The notes: generated by a model from the sequence alone, not told the origin. A stretch of DNA of 12,903 nt from Deltaproteobacteria bacterium RBG_13_61_14 (GCA_001797815.1 MGQK01000082.1:1-12903), one strand, 5' to 3'; shown: positions 1-7,638, counted from the first letter of the stretch. Numbers and translations are program-made.

Positions 1-12
1 GGGTTCGGCCAC
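1..12 (-). other. Possible start of a gene running off the left edge
   Basis: On the minus strand a GTG at 12-10 opens a frame reading Met-Ala-Glu-Pro before the window ends. A GGAG sequence lies four bases upstream, slightly closer than ideal for a ribosome binding site. It sits 36 bases beyond the minus-strand terminator at 48-88, where a gene controlled by that leader would begin. Four codons cannot identify a product, so this is only a candidate start. Confidence 0.2.
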
Positions 13-47
13 GATGCTCCGATATCTTCCGCAAAAATTTTCAGCCC

Positions 48-88
48 AAAAAAAGCCGCACTTTGTTCTTTGGGCCATGATGCGGCTT
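48..88 (-). terminator. Rho-independent terminator on the minus strand, possibly an attenuator
   Basis: On the minus strand an 8-bp perfect stem (88-81 with 60-53, arms AAGCCGCA and TGCGGCTT) is followed by an uninterrupted run of seven T (54-48), the form of an intrinsic terminator. The loop is 20 bases. A second perfect 7-bp pairing (75-69 with 50-44, GCCCAAA and TTTGGGC) crosses the first: it uses bases from the terminator loop and part of the T run. The two pairings could form a pseudoknot or compete. No large minus-strand gene ends here, so it more likely ends a leader or small RNA. Confidence 0.6.
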
Positions 89-116
89 GATTGGTAGAGG
101 ATCCTGGGATCCTGAT

Positions 117-176
117 TTAGAGACGCCGGCCTTTCCATTGCCATTCTCTTTTCTGCCCTTTTCTTGGGCAGGGCAT
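117..176 (-). CDS. Possible 19-residue leader peptide with Trp-Gln-Trp
   Basis: On the minus strand an ATG at 176-174 opens a 19-codon frame ending in TAA at 119-117. It reads MPCPRKGQKREWQWKGRRL, with TGG codons at 143-141 and 137-135. A hairpin (171-153, 6-bp stem CTGCCC/GGGCAG) covers its early codons. A second possible hairpin pairs AGAGA (149-145) with TCTCT (123-119) and GGC (142-140) with GCC (130-128), enclosing the Trp codons as region 1:2 does in classical trp attenuators. The stop lies about 30 bases before the terminator and the start about 35 bases after the predicted transcription start. Against it: no good ribosome binding site precedes the ATG (GGAG is 14 bases away), no strong antiterminator pairing is obvious, and short frames arise by chance. 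Confidence 0.3.
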   Translation of the reverse strand: MPCPRKGQKREWQWKGRRL

Positions 177-217
177 GAGGGCCTGGTTAAGGTTCTCCGA
201 CTTTGTTAGTGCCGCTT

Positions 218-248
218 AATATATATAGGATTTGCCGAGGCTTGTCAA
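218..248 (-). promoter_or_regulatory. Sigma-70-type promoter on the minus strand
   Basis: A perfect TTGACA -35 (248-243) is followed after 17 bases by TATATA (225-220), or after 19 by TATATT. The AT run at 216-227 makes melting easy. Transcription would start near 212 and run left toward the terminator at 48-88, giving a transcript of roughly 165 bases if terminated. The match is good by eye, but expression is inferred. Confidence 0.5.
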
Positions 249-305
249 GAAAGAAATAAATAAAAGTGGACAGTGCACTTTTCGCTGCGAAGCGGCGGAA
301 CAGTT

Positions 306-410
306 CATGTCGTAGTAAGTGCGAATCGGGTCGTGGTAAGGAAGAATCATGTCGTGGTAAGGAAGAAAGGCGTCTGGATAAGGAAGAATGTGGTCCAGGT
401 AAGGACGATT
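306..410. repeat. Five-unit 21-bp tandem repeat
   Basis: Five contiguous, exactly 21-bp units lie at 306-326, 327-347, 348-368, 369-389 and 390-410. The shared core is about GTCGTGGTAAGGAAGAAT; units 2 and 3 are nearly identical and the outer ones diverge. A fainter sixth copy of the CAGGT part follows with a 19-bp step near 415. A 21-bp period is two helical turns, so each unit faces the same side of the DNA, and it is also seven codons. Frames cross the array on both strands, but none looks like a real protein. The array lies 58 bases upstream of the minus-strand promoter at 218-248 and could hold iterated protein-binding sites, or be a plain minisatellite. Confidence 0.85.
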
Positions 411-526
411 CGGACAGGTGACGGGTCGGGATGGGGGCGGAATTTGGCACTCATTTCGAGATTGCACTCAAAACGAGCTTGAGAGAAAATTTCTTCGAGA
501 ATTTTGCAATACTTTCCCAAACTTGT

Positions 527-550
527 GTTGCGGGTGCCCCCACCCGCAAC
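527..550. repeat. Perfect 10-bp hairpin, copy 1 of a dispersed palindrome
   Basis: The arms GTTGCGGGTG (527-536) and CACCCGCAAC (541-550) are perfect complements around a CCCC loop. Almost the same palindrome occurs at 11102-11125, with one base pair changed from T-A to G-C on both arms. No T run follows, so it is not a simple terminator. It looks like a REP-type intergenic repeat. Confidence 0.7.
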
Positions 551-686
551 CCTTGCCAATAAAGCTTCCCCATATCCAGATAAAAGCATTATATTACAAG
601 AGGTTATGACAATAATCGCCGTCATCATTTTCAATAAGATAATTGCCATTCTTCTGTCCCTCTATATATGTAAAAATGGTGCAGTT

Positions 687-748
687 CTGGCGCGCCGCCA
701 GGGGCAATATTGGCCCTTTCCCGTTGGTCGCGGGCAGAAAGCAACGGG
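687..748. repeat. Two short hairpins in the non-coding left region
   Basis: CTGGCG (687-692) pairs with CGCCAG (696-701) around a three-base loop. CCCGTTG (720-726) pairs with CAACGGG (742-748) around 15 bases. An A-then-T run (761-771) follows at some distance, too far for a standard terminator. Apart from these, the AT-rich stretch 551-778 shows nothing I can name and no credible gene. Confidence 0.35.
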
Positions 749-778
749 CCGATAGGCAGTAAAAAATTTTTAATTTCC

Positions 779-838
779 GATTTTGGATTGCCTGAATTCT
801 TCTAATCTAAAATCCAAAATCCCCAATCCCAAATCCTT
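779..838. repeat. Heptanucleotide repeat with an inverted arm
   Basis: Five 7-bp units beginning AATC run head to tail at 804-838 (AATCTAA, AATCCAA, AATCCCC, AATCCCA, AATCCTT). The first part of the element, GATTTTGGATT (779-789), is the exact reverse complement of 811-821, so an 11-bp hairpin with a 21-base loop can form. The sequence is AT-rich amid GC-rich genes and lies just upstream of the permease promoter region. Heptameric tandem repeats of this sort are known from cyanobacteria and other genomes; a function is not evident. Confidence 0.6.
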
Positions 839-851
839 ACACCTTGCCGCC

Positions 852-880
852 TTGACACCTTCGCGGCACGGTGCTAAATC
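852..880 (+). promoter_or_regulatory. Possible promoter placing the permease start codon at +1
   Basis: A perfect TTGACA (852-857) is followed after 17 bases by TAAATC (875-880), which matches only three of six -10 positions. The permease ATG lies six bases further on, about where transcription would begin, and no ribosome binding site is visible. The mRNA might therefore be leaderless. The weak -10 keeps confidence low. Confidence 0.25.
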
Positions 881-886
881 CTTGCC

Positions 887-1864
887 ATGCGCGTCCGCCT
901 CTCCGCCCTGGCCCCGGTGCTGGCGCTCTTGGGTTTGACCCTCGCCCTCACCGTGATTTGGGACCGGTTCGTCCCGCGCGAGGACCACGTCACCGGCATC
1001 TTCTTCACCGCCCAGAACCTGGGCAACGTGCTCCGCCAAAACGCGGAATACGGCATCCTGGCCGTGGGCATGACCTTCGTCATCCTCACCGCGGGCATTG
1101 ACCTCTCGGTCGGCTCGCTGCTCGCTTTCAGCTCGGTGGTCGCGGCCGGCGTGATAGACAGCCACCCCCAATCCGGCCCGGGCCTGGCGCTCCTGGTGAT
1201 CACGCTCGGGCTGCTCGCCGGCTCCGGGCTCGGATTCCTCAACGGCCTCGGCGTCACCCTGGGCAAGATGCAGCCCTTCATCGTGACCCTGGCCATGATG
1301 AGCGTGGCCCGCGGCTTTGCCTTCCTCTGGACCGGCGGCCGCGGCGTTGACCTGATCGGCGACCAGCCCGCGCTCTTCGAGCGCCTGGGCCAGGACCTGG
1401 GCCGGGTCCCGGTCCCGGCCCTGATCCTGCTCTCCAGCGTGGCGGTCTCCCACCTGGTGCTCACCCGCACCCGCTTCGGCCGCTTTGTCTATGCCATCGG
1501 CTCGAACGAGAATGCGGCGCGGCTCTCGGGCATCGCGGTCGAGAGGATCAAGACGCTGGTCTATACCATCTGCGGATTCCTTGCCGGAGTAGCGGCCATG
1601 ATCTATACCGCCCGCACCAACGCCGGCCGGCCGGACGACGGCATCGGCTTCGAGCTTGACGCCATCGCCGCGGTGGTGATCGGCGGCACCAACCTGATGG
1701 GCGGTCGGGGCAGCGTGATCGGGACGCTGATCGGCGCGCTGACCATCGGCGTGCTCAACAACGTGCTGGGCTTAAGGGGGGTGGATCCCAACCTGCAACG
1801 GGTGCTCAAGGGGCTGATCATCGTGGCCGCGGTGCTGGTGCAGCGGGAGAGAAAAACTAAATAA
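887..1864 (+). CDS. Sugar ABC transporter permease, RbsC family
   Basis: This is an inner-membrane permease subunit of a ribose/galactofuranose-type ABC importer, 325 residues, the usual length for RbsC-family proteins. The sequence is dominated by hydrophobic segments. The family signature GIDLSVGS lies at residues 70-77, and the cytoplasmic coupling region GSNENAARLSGI precedes a typical C-terminal half with IGGTNLMGGRGSVIGTLIGA. It should pass the sugar delivered by the binding lipoprotein at 2007-2951. The start chosen is the first ATG in frame that gives a normal N-terminus; it lacks a Shine-Dalgarno sequence. The gene is normally next to an RbsA-type ATPase, but none is encoded in this window on either side. 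The substrate cannot be told from the sequence. Family assignment is firm; the exact start is less so. Confidence 0.93.
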   Translation: MRVRLSALAPVLALLGLTLALTVIWDRFVPREDHVTGIFFTAQNLGNVLRQNAEYGILAVGMTFVILTAGIDLSVGSLLAFSSVVAAGVIDSHPQSGPGLALLVITLGLLAGSGLGFLNGLGVTLGKMQPFIVTLAMMSVARGFAFLWTGGRGVDLIGDQPALFERLGQDLGRVPVPALILLSSVAVSHLVLTRTRFGRFVYAIGSNENAARLSGIAVERIKTLVYTICGFLAGVAAMIYTARTNAGRPDDGIGFELDAIAAVVIGGTNLMGGRGSVIGTLIGALTIGVLNNVLGLRGVDPNLQRVLKGLIIVAAVLVQRERKTK

Positions 1865-1877
1865 TCGGAGCGCGGTT

Positions 1878-1975
1878 GGGCGCGGGTGAGGCTTCGGCCG
1901 TGAGCTCAGGCCGAACGGAGCCTCAGGGTCGAAGACAGCCGAACGGTCACCCGCGCCCCCAGGCACCCGCGCCCC
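1878..1975. repeat. Compound palindrome between permease and binding-protein genes
   Basis: GGGCGCGGGTGA (1878-1889) is a perfect 12-bp complement of 1947-1958. Inside it, GAGGCT (1888-1893) pairs with 1919-1924 and TCGGCC (1894-1899) with 1909-1914, leaving a four-base bulge and a loop built on TGAGCTCA. CCGAACGG occurs twice (1911-1918, 1939-1946), and CACCCGCGCCCC is repeated directly at 1948-1959 and 1964-1975. The element fills most of the 142-bp gap inside the operon. REP-like structures here can protect upstream mRNA or reduce downstream transcription, giving unequal amounts of the two proteins; which applies is not shown by the sequence. Confidence 0.65.
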
Positions 1976-2006
1976 GAAAGATGAAGATTAGAATAAGGAG
2001 ATCGAG

Positions 2007-2951
2007 ATGAAAAAATTATTGATCGTTTGCATATTCCTAGCCGGCTTCGTTGCTTGCAAGGGCAAGGAGCCGGCGCCGGGCCCGGTGCAGCCGGCGGAGG
2101 GTGCGAAGAAATGGGTGGTGGGGTTTTCCCAGTGCACCTTTGAAGACCCCTGGCGGATCAACATGAACCGGGAGATGGAGGACGAGGCGACCAAGCACCC
2201 GGAGCTGAAGCTGATCATAGCCAATGGCGAGAACAAGAACGCCAAGCAGGTGGCGGACGTGGAGAACTTCATCGTCAAGCAGGTGGACCTGTTGATCATC
2301 AGCCCGCGGGAAGCGGCGCCGCTGACGCCGGGGGTGGAGAAGGCCTTTGCCGCCGGGATCCCGGTGATCGTGCTCGACCGGGCCATTCAGAGCGACCAGT
2401 TCACCTGTTTCATCGGCGCTTCCAACCTGGCCATCGGCGAGGCCGCGGGCAAATACGTGGCGGAGAAGCTCGGCGGCCGGGGCAAGATCGTGGAGATCGA
2501 GGGCATCCTGGGCGCTACCCCCACCCAGGAGCGGCGGGATGGATTCCATAAGGTCATTGCCCAGTATCCCACCCTGGAGGTCATCTACCAGCAGCCGGCG
2601 GACTACAAGCGCTCGCCCGCCATCCAGGTGATGCAGAACGCGCTCTCGGCCTTCCCCCGGATTGACGCGGTCTATGCCCACAACGACGAGATGGCCATCG
2701 GCGCTTATCTGGCGGCCAAGGCGGTGGGCCGGGAAAAGGAGATGATCCTGGTCGGCATTGACGGCCAGGGGGAGGCGGTCAAGATGATCCGGGAGGGTTT
2801 GCTCTCGGCCACCTTTGTTTACCCCAACGGCTCGCGCGAGGCCATCCAATATGGAATTAAGGTGCTCAAGGGCGAGAGCATTCCCAAAAAGATCATGCTG
2901 GAGACGGTTCGGGTGACCAAAGATGAGGCGTTGGATTATCAAGGTTTTTAA
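2007..2951 (+). CDS. Sugar-binding lipoprotein of an ABC importer
   Basis: This is a 314-residue periplasmic-binding protein of the ribose/galactofuranose type (Peripla_BP_4 fold). A short hydrophobic signal peptide ends in a lipobox-like FVAC with the lipidated Cys at residue 17, followed by a Pro/Gly-rich tether. The first lobe opens with WVVGFSQ. Family hallmarks follow: ISPREAAPL, GIPVIVLDRAI, and VYAHNDEMAIGA near the hinge, then VGIDGQGEAV. The pattern resembles E. coli YtfQ more than RbsB, suggesting a furanose or pentose ligand, but that is inference. AAGGAG (1995-2000) stands six bases before the ATG, so the start is secure. It is downstream of the permease and ends five bases before the sigma-54 regulator gene, so it is probably co-transcribed with both. 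Confidence 0.93.
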   Translation: MKKLLIVCIFLAGFVACKGKEPAPGPVQPAEGAKKWVVGFSQCTFEDPWRINMNREMEDEATKHPELKLIIANGENKNAKQVADVENFIVKQVDLLIISPREAAPLTPGVEKAFAAGIPVIVLDRAIQSDQFTCFIGASNLAIGEAAGKYVAEKLGGRGKIVEIEGILGATPTQERRDGFHKVIAQYPTLEVIYQQPADYKRSPAIQVMQNALSAFPRIDAVYAHNDEMAIGAYLAAKAVGREKEMILVGIDGQGEAVKMIREGLLSATFVYPNGSREAIQYGIKVLKGESIPKKIMLETVRVTKDEALDYQGF

Positions 2952-2956
2952 AAATT

Positions 2957-4348
<1,392 letters not shown>

Positions 4349-4350
4349 GG

Positions 4351-4416
4351 AATTAGGGGGACACCATACTAAATTACCCCCAAATCATCTGAATTAAGTA
4401 TGGTGTCCCCCTAATT
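4351..4416. repeat. Perfect 20-bp inverted repeat between convergent genes
   Basis: AATTAGGGGGACACCATACT (4351-4370) is an exact complement of 4397-4416. After one mismatch the stem can extend by AATT pairing (4372-4375 with 4392-4395). It fills the 70-bp gap between two convergent genes and begins two bases after the regulator's stop. Neither arm is followed by a T run, so a bidirectional terminator is possible but not standard. The sequence style resembles REP or MITE elements mobilised by Y1 (IS200/RAYT-type) transposases; this is inference, as no transposase gene is present. Confidence 0.75.
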
Positions 4417-4418
4417 GA

Positions 4419-5936
4419 CTACCAGCCTCCCAGGTTGATCAGCACGGTGATCAGGTCTTTGCGTTCCTTGTCCCAGGGATACCAGAGGATGACCTCCCCC
4501 TTTTTATCCCCGTTCAGGTCTTCGGCAATCGGAATCATTCCCACCGGCACCGAGACTAATTCCTCCACCCCGGTCCGCCGGCCCTGCGCATCCTTAAGCG
4601 CCACCACCAGCTCGTTGTCGCTCTTGCCATAGAGCACATCATCCTTGCCGTCCCCGTTGAAGTCGGCAAAGAGGTTGGGCATGCCCCCGATCAGCCTCAA
4701 CTTGCTGATGTCCACCTTGACCGGCGTGGTATCCACGTAGGTCGGCTGAGCCGGATAGGTCTGGTCCGGCCCGAGCAGGTAATACTGCCAGATCAGGTTG
4801 AAGGTGCCGGTGAGCAACACCTTGGCCGCGGTATAGACCCCGATGTCGAAAATCAGCATGACCAGGTCCTGGTCCCCGTCGCCGTCCACGTCCCGGATCA
4901 GGGGCCCCACCGCGGCCTTGTCCAGGGCCAGGGTCGCATCGGGCTTGGCCTTTTCCCAGGAATCGGTGCGGCCCCAGTAGATCCGGACCGTGCTCTTGCG
5001 GTTGGCCAGATTTCCTTCCTGGGTGTTGGCCAGAAGGTCGGCCCGGCCGTCCCCATCCAGGTCCACCACATTCAGGATGCTCATGCCCTGGCGGTCGCGG
5101 CGGAAGTCCCGTTCTTCTTCTTGGAGCAGGTCGAAGAAGAAGCTTGAGCTGGGCTTTTCCGGAAACCCGCCCTGGGCATTCTGAAGGAAGACCGCGGCCT
5201 GGTCGCTGTTGGTGGCGATCAGGTCCGGCCGGCCGTCGGCGTTGAAATCCAAAAGGTCAAGCTGGGGCGACCAGTAGGCCACCCGGAAGGACGGGTGCGG
5301 CCGGACGTAACGGATCGGGTTGGGCGGGCCCAGGTCAATCTCGATGGGCAGCCGCAAGGTTTGCTCTTCCTGGAACGCCGCCCCGTCCCCGCGGCGGTAA
5401 AGCTTGGCCTGATCGAACTGGTAGAGCAAAATCTCCTCGCGGCCGTCGCCGTCCCAGTCAGAGAGGAAATCGTAGTAATCCAGAAAGTCCGGCCGGGGCT
5501 TGGCGAACAGGCTCGCGCCGGCGATCAGCTCGGTCCAGGGGCCGAAGCCGCGGTCCTGGTTCGGGTAATAAAAAATCCCCCGGCCGGTGACGGCCGCCAC
5601 CTCCAGGCCGGGCTTGCCGTCCACCTGGCCGAAGTCCACCTGGATCACCTCGGGGGGCAACTTCAGCACCGTGGCTTGCTTGAGGTTAAAGCTGCTATCC
5701 GGTCCTTGCCAGAAGATGGTGAGGAAGCGGTGGTAAGCCCGGCGATTGCCGCTGCGACAGAAAGCGACCAGGTCCTTGCGGCCGTCCTCATCCAGGTCCG
5801 CGATCACCAGGTCTTGAACCGTGCCTTCCACTTTCAGGGAATAGACCTGAAAATGACCCGCTTCGAGCCGGGGCGCGAATAAGAAAAGAAAGACCAGCAC
5901 CCAACCGGCGCCGATCCACCTGCGGTTATTTTGCAT
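4419..5936 (-). CDS. Secreted FG-GAP/VCBS repeat protein
   Basis: The 505-residue protein has a signal peptide (about 1-26: basic start, hydrophobic core, then APRLEA before the likely cut) and no later membrane segment, so it should be exported. It carries seven calcium-loop motifs of the FG-GAP type: ADLDEDGRKD (46-55), SDWDGDGREE (159-168), LDFNADGRPD (229-238), VDLDGDGRAD (291-300), RDVDGDGDQD (348-357), ADFNGDGKDD (424-433) and EDLNGDKKGE (472-481). Seven repeats suit one integrin-like beta-propeller. There is no enzyme domain, no C-terminal sorting signal and no anchor. A GAGAGGAAG sequence lies about 8 bases before the ATG. The gene begins 50 bp after argJ on the same strand and may share its transcript, although the functions look unrelated. 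Its partner or ligand is unknown. Confidence 0.88.
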   Translation of the reverse strand: MQNNRRWIGAGWVLVFLFLFAPRLEAGHFQVYSLKVEGTVQDLVIADLDEDGRKDLVAFCRSGNRRAYHRFLTIFWQGPDSSFNLKQATVLKLPPEVIQVDFGQVDGKPGLEVAAVTGRGIFYYPNQDRGFGPWTELIAGASLFAKPRPDFLDYYDFLSDWDGDGREEILLYQFDQAKLYRRGDGAAFQEEQTLRLPIEIDLGPPNPIRYVRPHPSFRVAYWSPQLDLLDFNADGRPDLIATNSDQAAVFLQNAQGGFPEKPSSSFFFDLLQEEERDFRRDRQGMSILNVVDLDGDGRADLLANTQEGNLANRKSTVRIYWGRTDSWEKAKPDATLALDKAAVGPLIRDVDGDGDQDLVMLIFDIGVYTAAKVLLTGTFNLIWQYYLLGPDQTYPAQPTYVDTTPVKVDISKLRLIGGMPNLFADFNGDGKDDVLYGKSDNELVVALKDAQGRRTGVEELVSVPVGMIPIAEDLNGDKKGEVILWYPWDKERKDLITVLINLGGW

Positions 5937-5986
5937 CGTAGGGACTTCCTCTCATCGGAAAGGCGCAGGGCCTCCCGAAAATTAAT

Positions 5987-7195
5987 TCAGCTCCGATACT
6001 CCGCGTTGATCCGCACATAGTCCGCGGAAAAATCGCAGGTGCTGATGATCCGCGCCGCCCGGCCCTGGTGCAAGCTCAGGATCACCCGGAAGCGCTCGCG
6101 TTCGAGGATCGCGGCCGCCGCCTTTTCGCGGTAGCCCGGCGCGACCGCGCCCGCTTTCACCACCGGCACCCGTTGCCGGCCGGCTTCGTCCTGAAAAACG
6201 AGCTCCAGCCGGCCCGGATTAATAGCGACTCCGGCGGAACCGGCCGCGGCCAAAACCCGGCCCCAGTTCGGGTCCGCGGCATGGAACGCGGTCTTGACCA
6301 GCGGGGAGTTGGCGATCCGCCGCGCCACCCGGTCGGCCTGCTCCCGGGTCCGCGCGCCCCGCACCTCCACCCGGAAAAGCTTGGTCGCGCCTTCGCCGTC
6401 GCGCACGATCTGGTCCGCGAGCTCCGCCGCCGTTTCCTGCAAGGCGGCGAGGAACGAGCGGGCCGCGGGCGAGCCGGCTTGCAGCGGCTCATTTCCGGCC
6501 CGGCCGGAAGCCAGGAGCAAGACCGTGTCGCTGGTGCTGGTATCGCCGTCCACCGAGATGGCGTTCAGGGTATCCGCGGCCGCTTCGCGCAGGAGCCGCC
6601 TCAAGAGCGGAGCCGGCGCCGCGAGGTCGGTTAAAAAATACACGAGCAGGGTGGCCATCCGGGGATGGATCATGCCCGAGCCTTTGGCCACGCCCAAAAG
6701 ATGGGCCCGGGTCCGGCCCAGCCGAAAAGAGCGCCGGACCAGTTTCGGGTGGGTATCCGTGGTCATGATCGCCCGGGCAAAATCGAAGAAGCCGTCCGGC
6801 CGCAGCGAGCGCACCAGCTCCGGGAGGGCGCCGGTTACGGCCTGGACCGGGAGCTTTTCGCCGATGACGCCGGTCGAGCTCATCAGCACCTGTTCCGGCC
6901 GCAGCCGGAGGCCGCGGGCCGCGGCCGCGGTGCATAGCCGGGCGTCGCGCATCCCGCGCCGGCCGACCGCGGTGTTGGCGTTGCCGGAGTTGACTAAAAC
7001 GGCGAAGGTCCGGCCGGCCCGCAGCCGTTCCCGGTCAAGCGCGACCGCCGGCGCCGCGACCCGGTTGGTGGTGAAAATCCCGGCCGCGGATGCCCCGCCG
7101 GGAGCGTAGATCAGGCCCAGGTCAAAGAGGCCGCGTTTCTTTTTGATGCCGGCGGCAATGCCCGCGGCGAGGAATCCGGAGATGGTGGAAGACAT
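5987..7195 (-). CDS. argJ: Bifunctional ornithine acetyltransferase / N-acetylglutamate synthase
   Basis: ArgJ transfers acetyl from N-acetylornithine to glutamate in the cyclic arginine pathway; some ArgJ proteins also make N-acetylglutamate from acetyl-CoA. The 402 residues match the family's length. The precursor cuts itself before the catalytic Thr: KGSGMIHPRMAT is at 171-182, making Thr182 the expected nucleophile and the Ala181-Thr182 bond the cleavage site. The oxyanion-hole segment SSTGVIG is at 106-112. SVDGDTSTSD and the C-terminal INAEYRS are also typical. Which reactions this version performs cannot be read directly. No other arginine gene is in the window. A TATGAT box (7213-7208 on the minus strand) lies 12 bases before the ATG and no Shine-Dalgarno sequence is seen, so the 5' leader may be very short. 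The family start GFLAAGI supports this start. Confidence 0.96.
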   Translation of the reverse strand: MSSTISGFLAAGIAAGIKKKRGLFDLGLIYAPGGASAAGIFTTNRVAAPAVALDRERLRAGRTFAVLVNSGNANTAVGRRGMRDARLCTAAAARGLRLRPEQVLMSSTGVIGEKLPVQAVTGALPELVRSLRPDGFFDFARAIMTTDTHPKLVRRSFRLGRTRAHLLGVAKGSGMIHPRMATLLVYFLTDLAAPAPLLRRLLREAAADTLNAISVDGDTSTSDTVLLLASGRAGNEPLQAGSPAARSFLAALQETAAELADQIVRDGEGATKLFRVEVRGARTREQADRVARRIANSPLVKTAFHAADPNWGRVLAAAGSAGVAINPGRLELVFQDEAGRQRVPVVKAGAVAPGYREKAAAAILERERFRVILSLHQGRAARIISTCDFSADYVRINAEYRS

Positions 7196-7259
7196 CCAAT
7201 TTATCTTATCATAGTCGAAGGCAGGATGAAAATTCCCTTTCCCTCGGCTTCCCTTTACC

Positions 7260-7290
7260 TTGACAGTCGAGCCGGATTATGCTTTATTAT
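7260..7290 (+). promoter_or_regulatory. Sigma-70-type promoter for the two-gene hypothetical operon
   Basis: TTGACA (7260-7265) is followed by an AT-rich -10 region: TATTAT (7285-7290, five of six matches) after 19 bases, or TTTATT (7283-7288) after 17. Transcription would start near 7297, about 40 bases before the gene at 7336. The region between argJ and this gene is divergent, so a promoter is expected here. Confidence 0.5.
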
Positions 7291-7335
7291 AAGCAAATTT
7301 GAGAGATTGGATGGAAATGGTTTCCGGGTTAGACG

Positions 7336-7626
7336 ATGGAAAATCATTTGATCGTGGGTGTCAAGATCACCGATCGCATCCAGGAACACCTGGACAAAGT
7401 GCTGGACGCGCACCAGTTCTATTTCAAGAATAACGACCCCGAATACTTGCAGATTCACCGGGTGGACGGCGAGCGGATTCTGGGCAAGAAGCTGGCCGCG
7501 GGCGCGCCCTTTCCCACCCTGGAAGACTACGTGGCCAACATTATCAGTATCTTTCACAAGATCTGTCCGGAATATCGGCTCACTCCCTTGGAGATCCGGG
7601 TCTATGCCCAGACCCTGATCGGGTAA
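7336..7626 (+). CDS. Small hypothetical protein
   Basis: I do not recognise this 96-residue protein. It has no signal peptide, membrane segment or cysteine cluster (one Cys), and looks like a compact alpha/beta cytoplasmic protein. It begins with a beta-like stretch (LIVGVKI) followed by a charged helix, and ends with an amphipathic segment and ITPLEIR-like residues. An in-frame TAG just upstream (7330-7332) makes the ATG at 7336 the only reasonable start; the Shine-Dalgarno signal is weak. It has a promoter of its own (7260-7290), GC-rich codon use like the surrounding genes, and is followed after 12 bp by 7639-8064 on the same strand. It therefore looks real, and the two products may work together. 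Confidence 0.75.
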   Translation: MENHLIVGVKITDRIQEHLDKVLDAHQFYFKNNDPEYLQIHRVDGERILGKKLAAGAPFPTLEDYVANIISIFHKICPEYRLTPLEIRVYAQTLIG

Positions 7627-7638
7627 CGGCCGCGGGCC

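Noticed and set aside
1-120. tRNA or known riboswitch class
   Set aside because: A GGTTCG-like string and several hairpins occur, but no cloverleaf can be drawn and no conserved riboswitch core that I know is present.
373-381. DnaA box and replication origin
   Set aside because: TCTGGATAA in one repeat unit is one base off the consensus, but the other units lack it and no origin-linked genes are nearby.
306-410. CRISPR array
   Set aside because: Units are contiguous with no unique spacers, and no cas gene is present.
273-482. Open frame with a seven-residue repeat (VVVRKNH-like)
   Set aside because: It exists only because the 21-bp DNA repeat is a multiple of three; frames cross it on both strands, and no start signal or protein-like sequence lies outside the repeat.
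504-755. Open frame of 83 codons in the left region
   Set aside because: It runs through the hairpin repeats, has no ribosome binding site and its sequence is not protein-like.
862-886. Sigma-54 promoter ahead of the permease
   Set aside because: GG and GC elements occur but are 12 or 17 bases apart instead of the required 10.
770-1453. Long minus-strand frame opposite the permease
   Set aside because: It is a GC-rich shadow of the plus-strand gene, dominated by Gly, Ala, Glu, Arg and His, with no domain.
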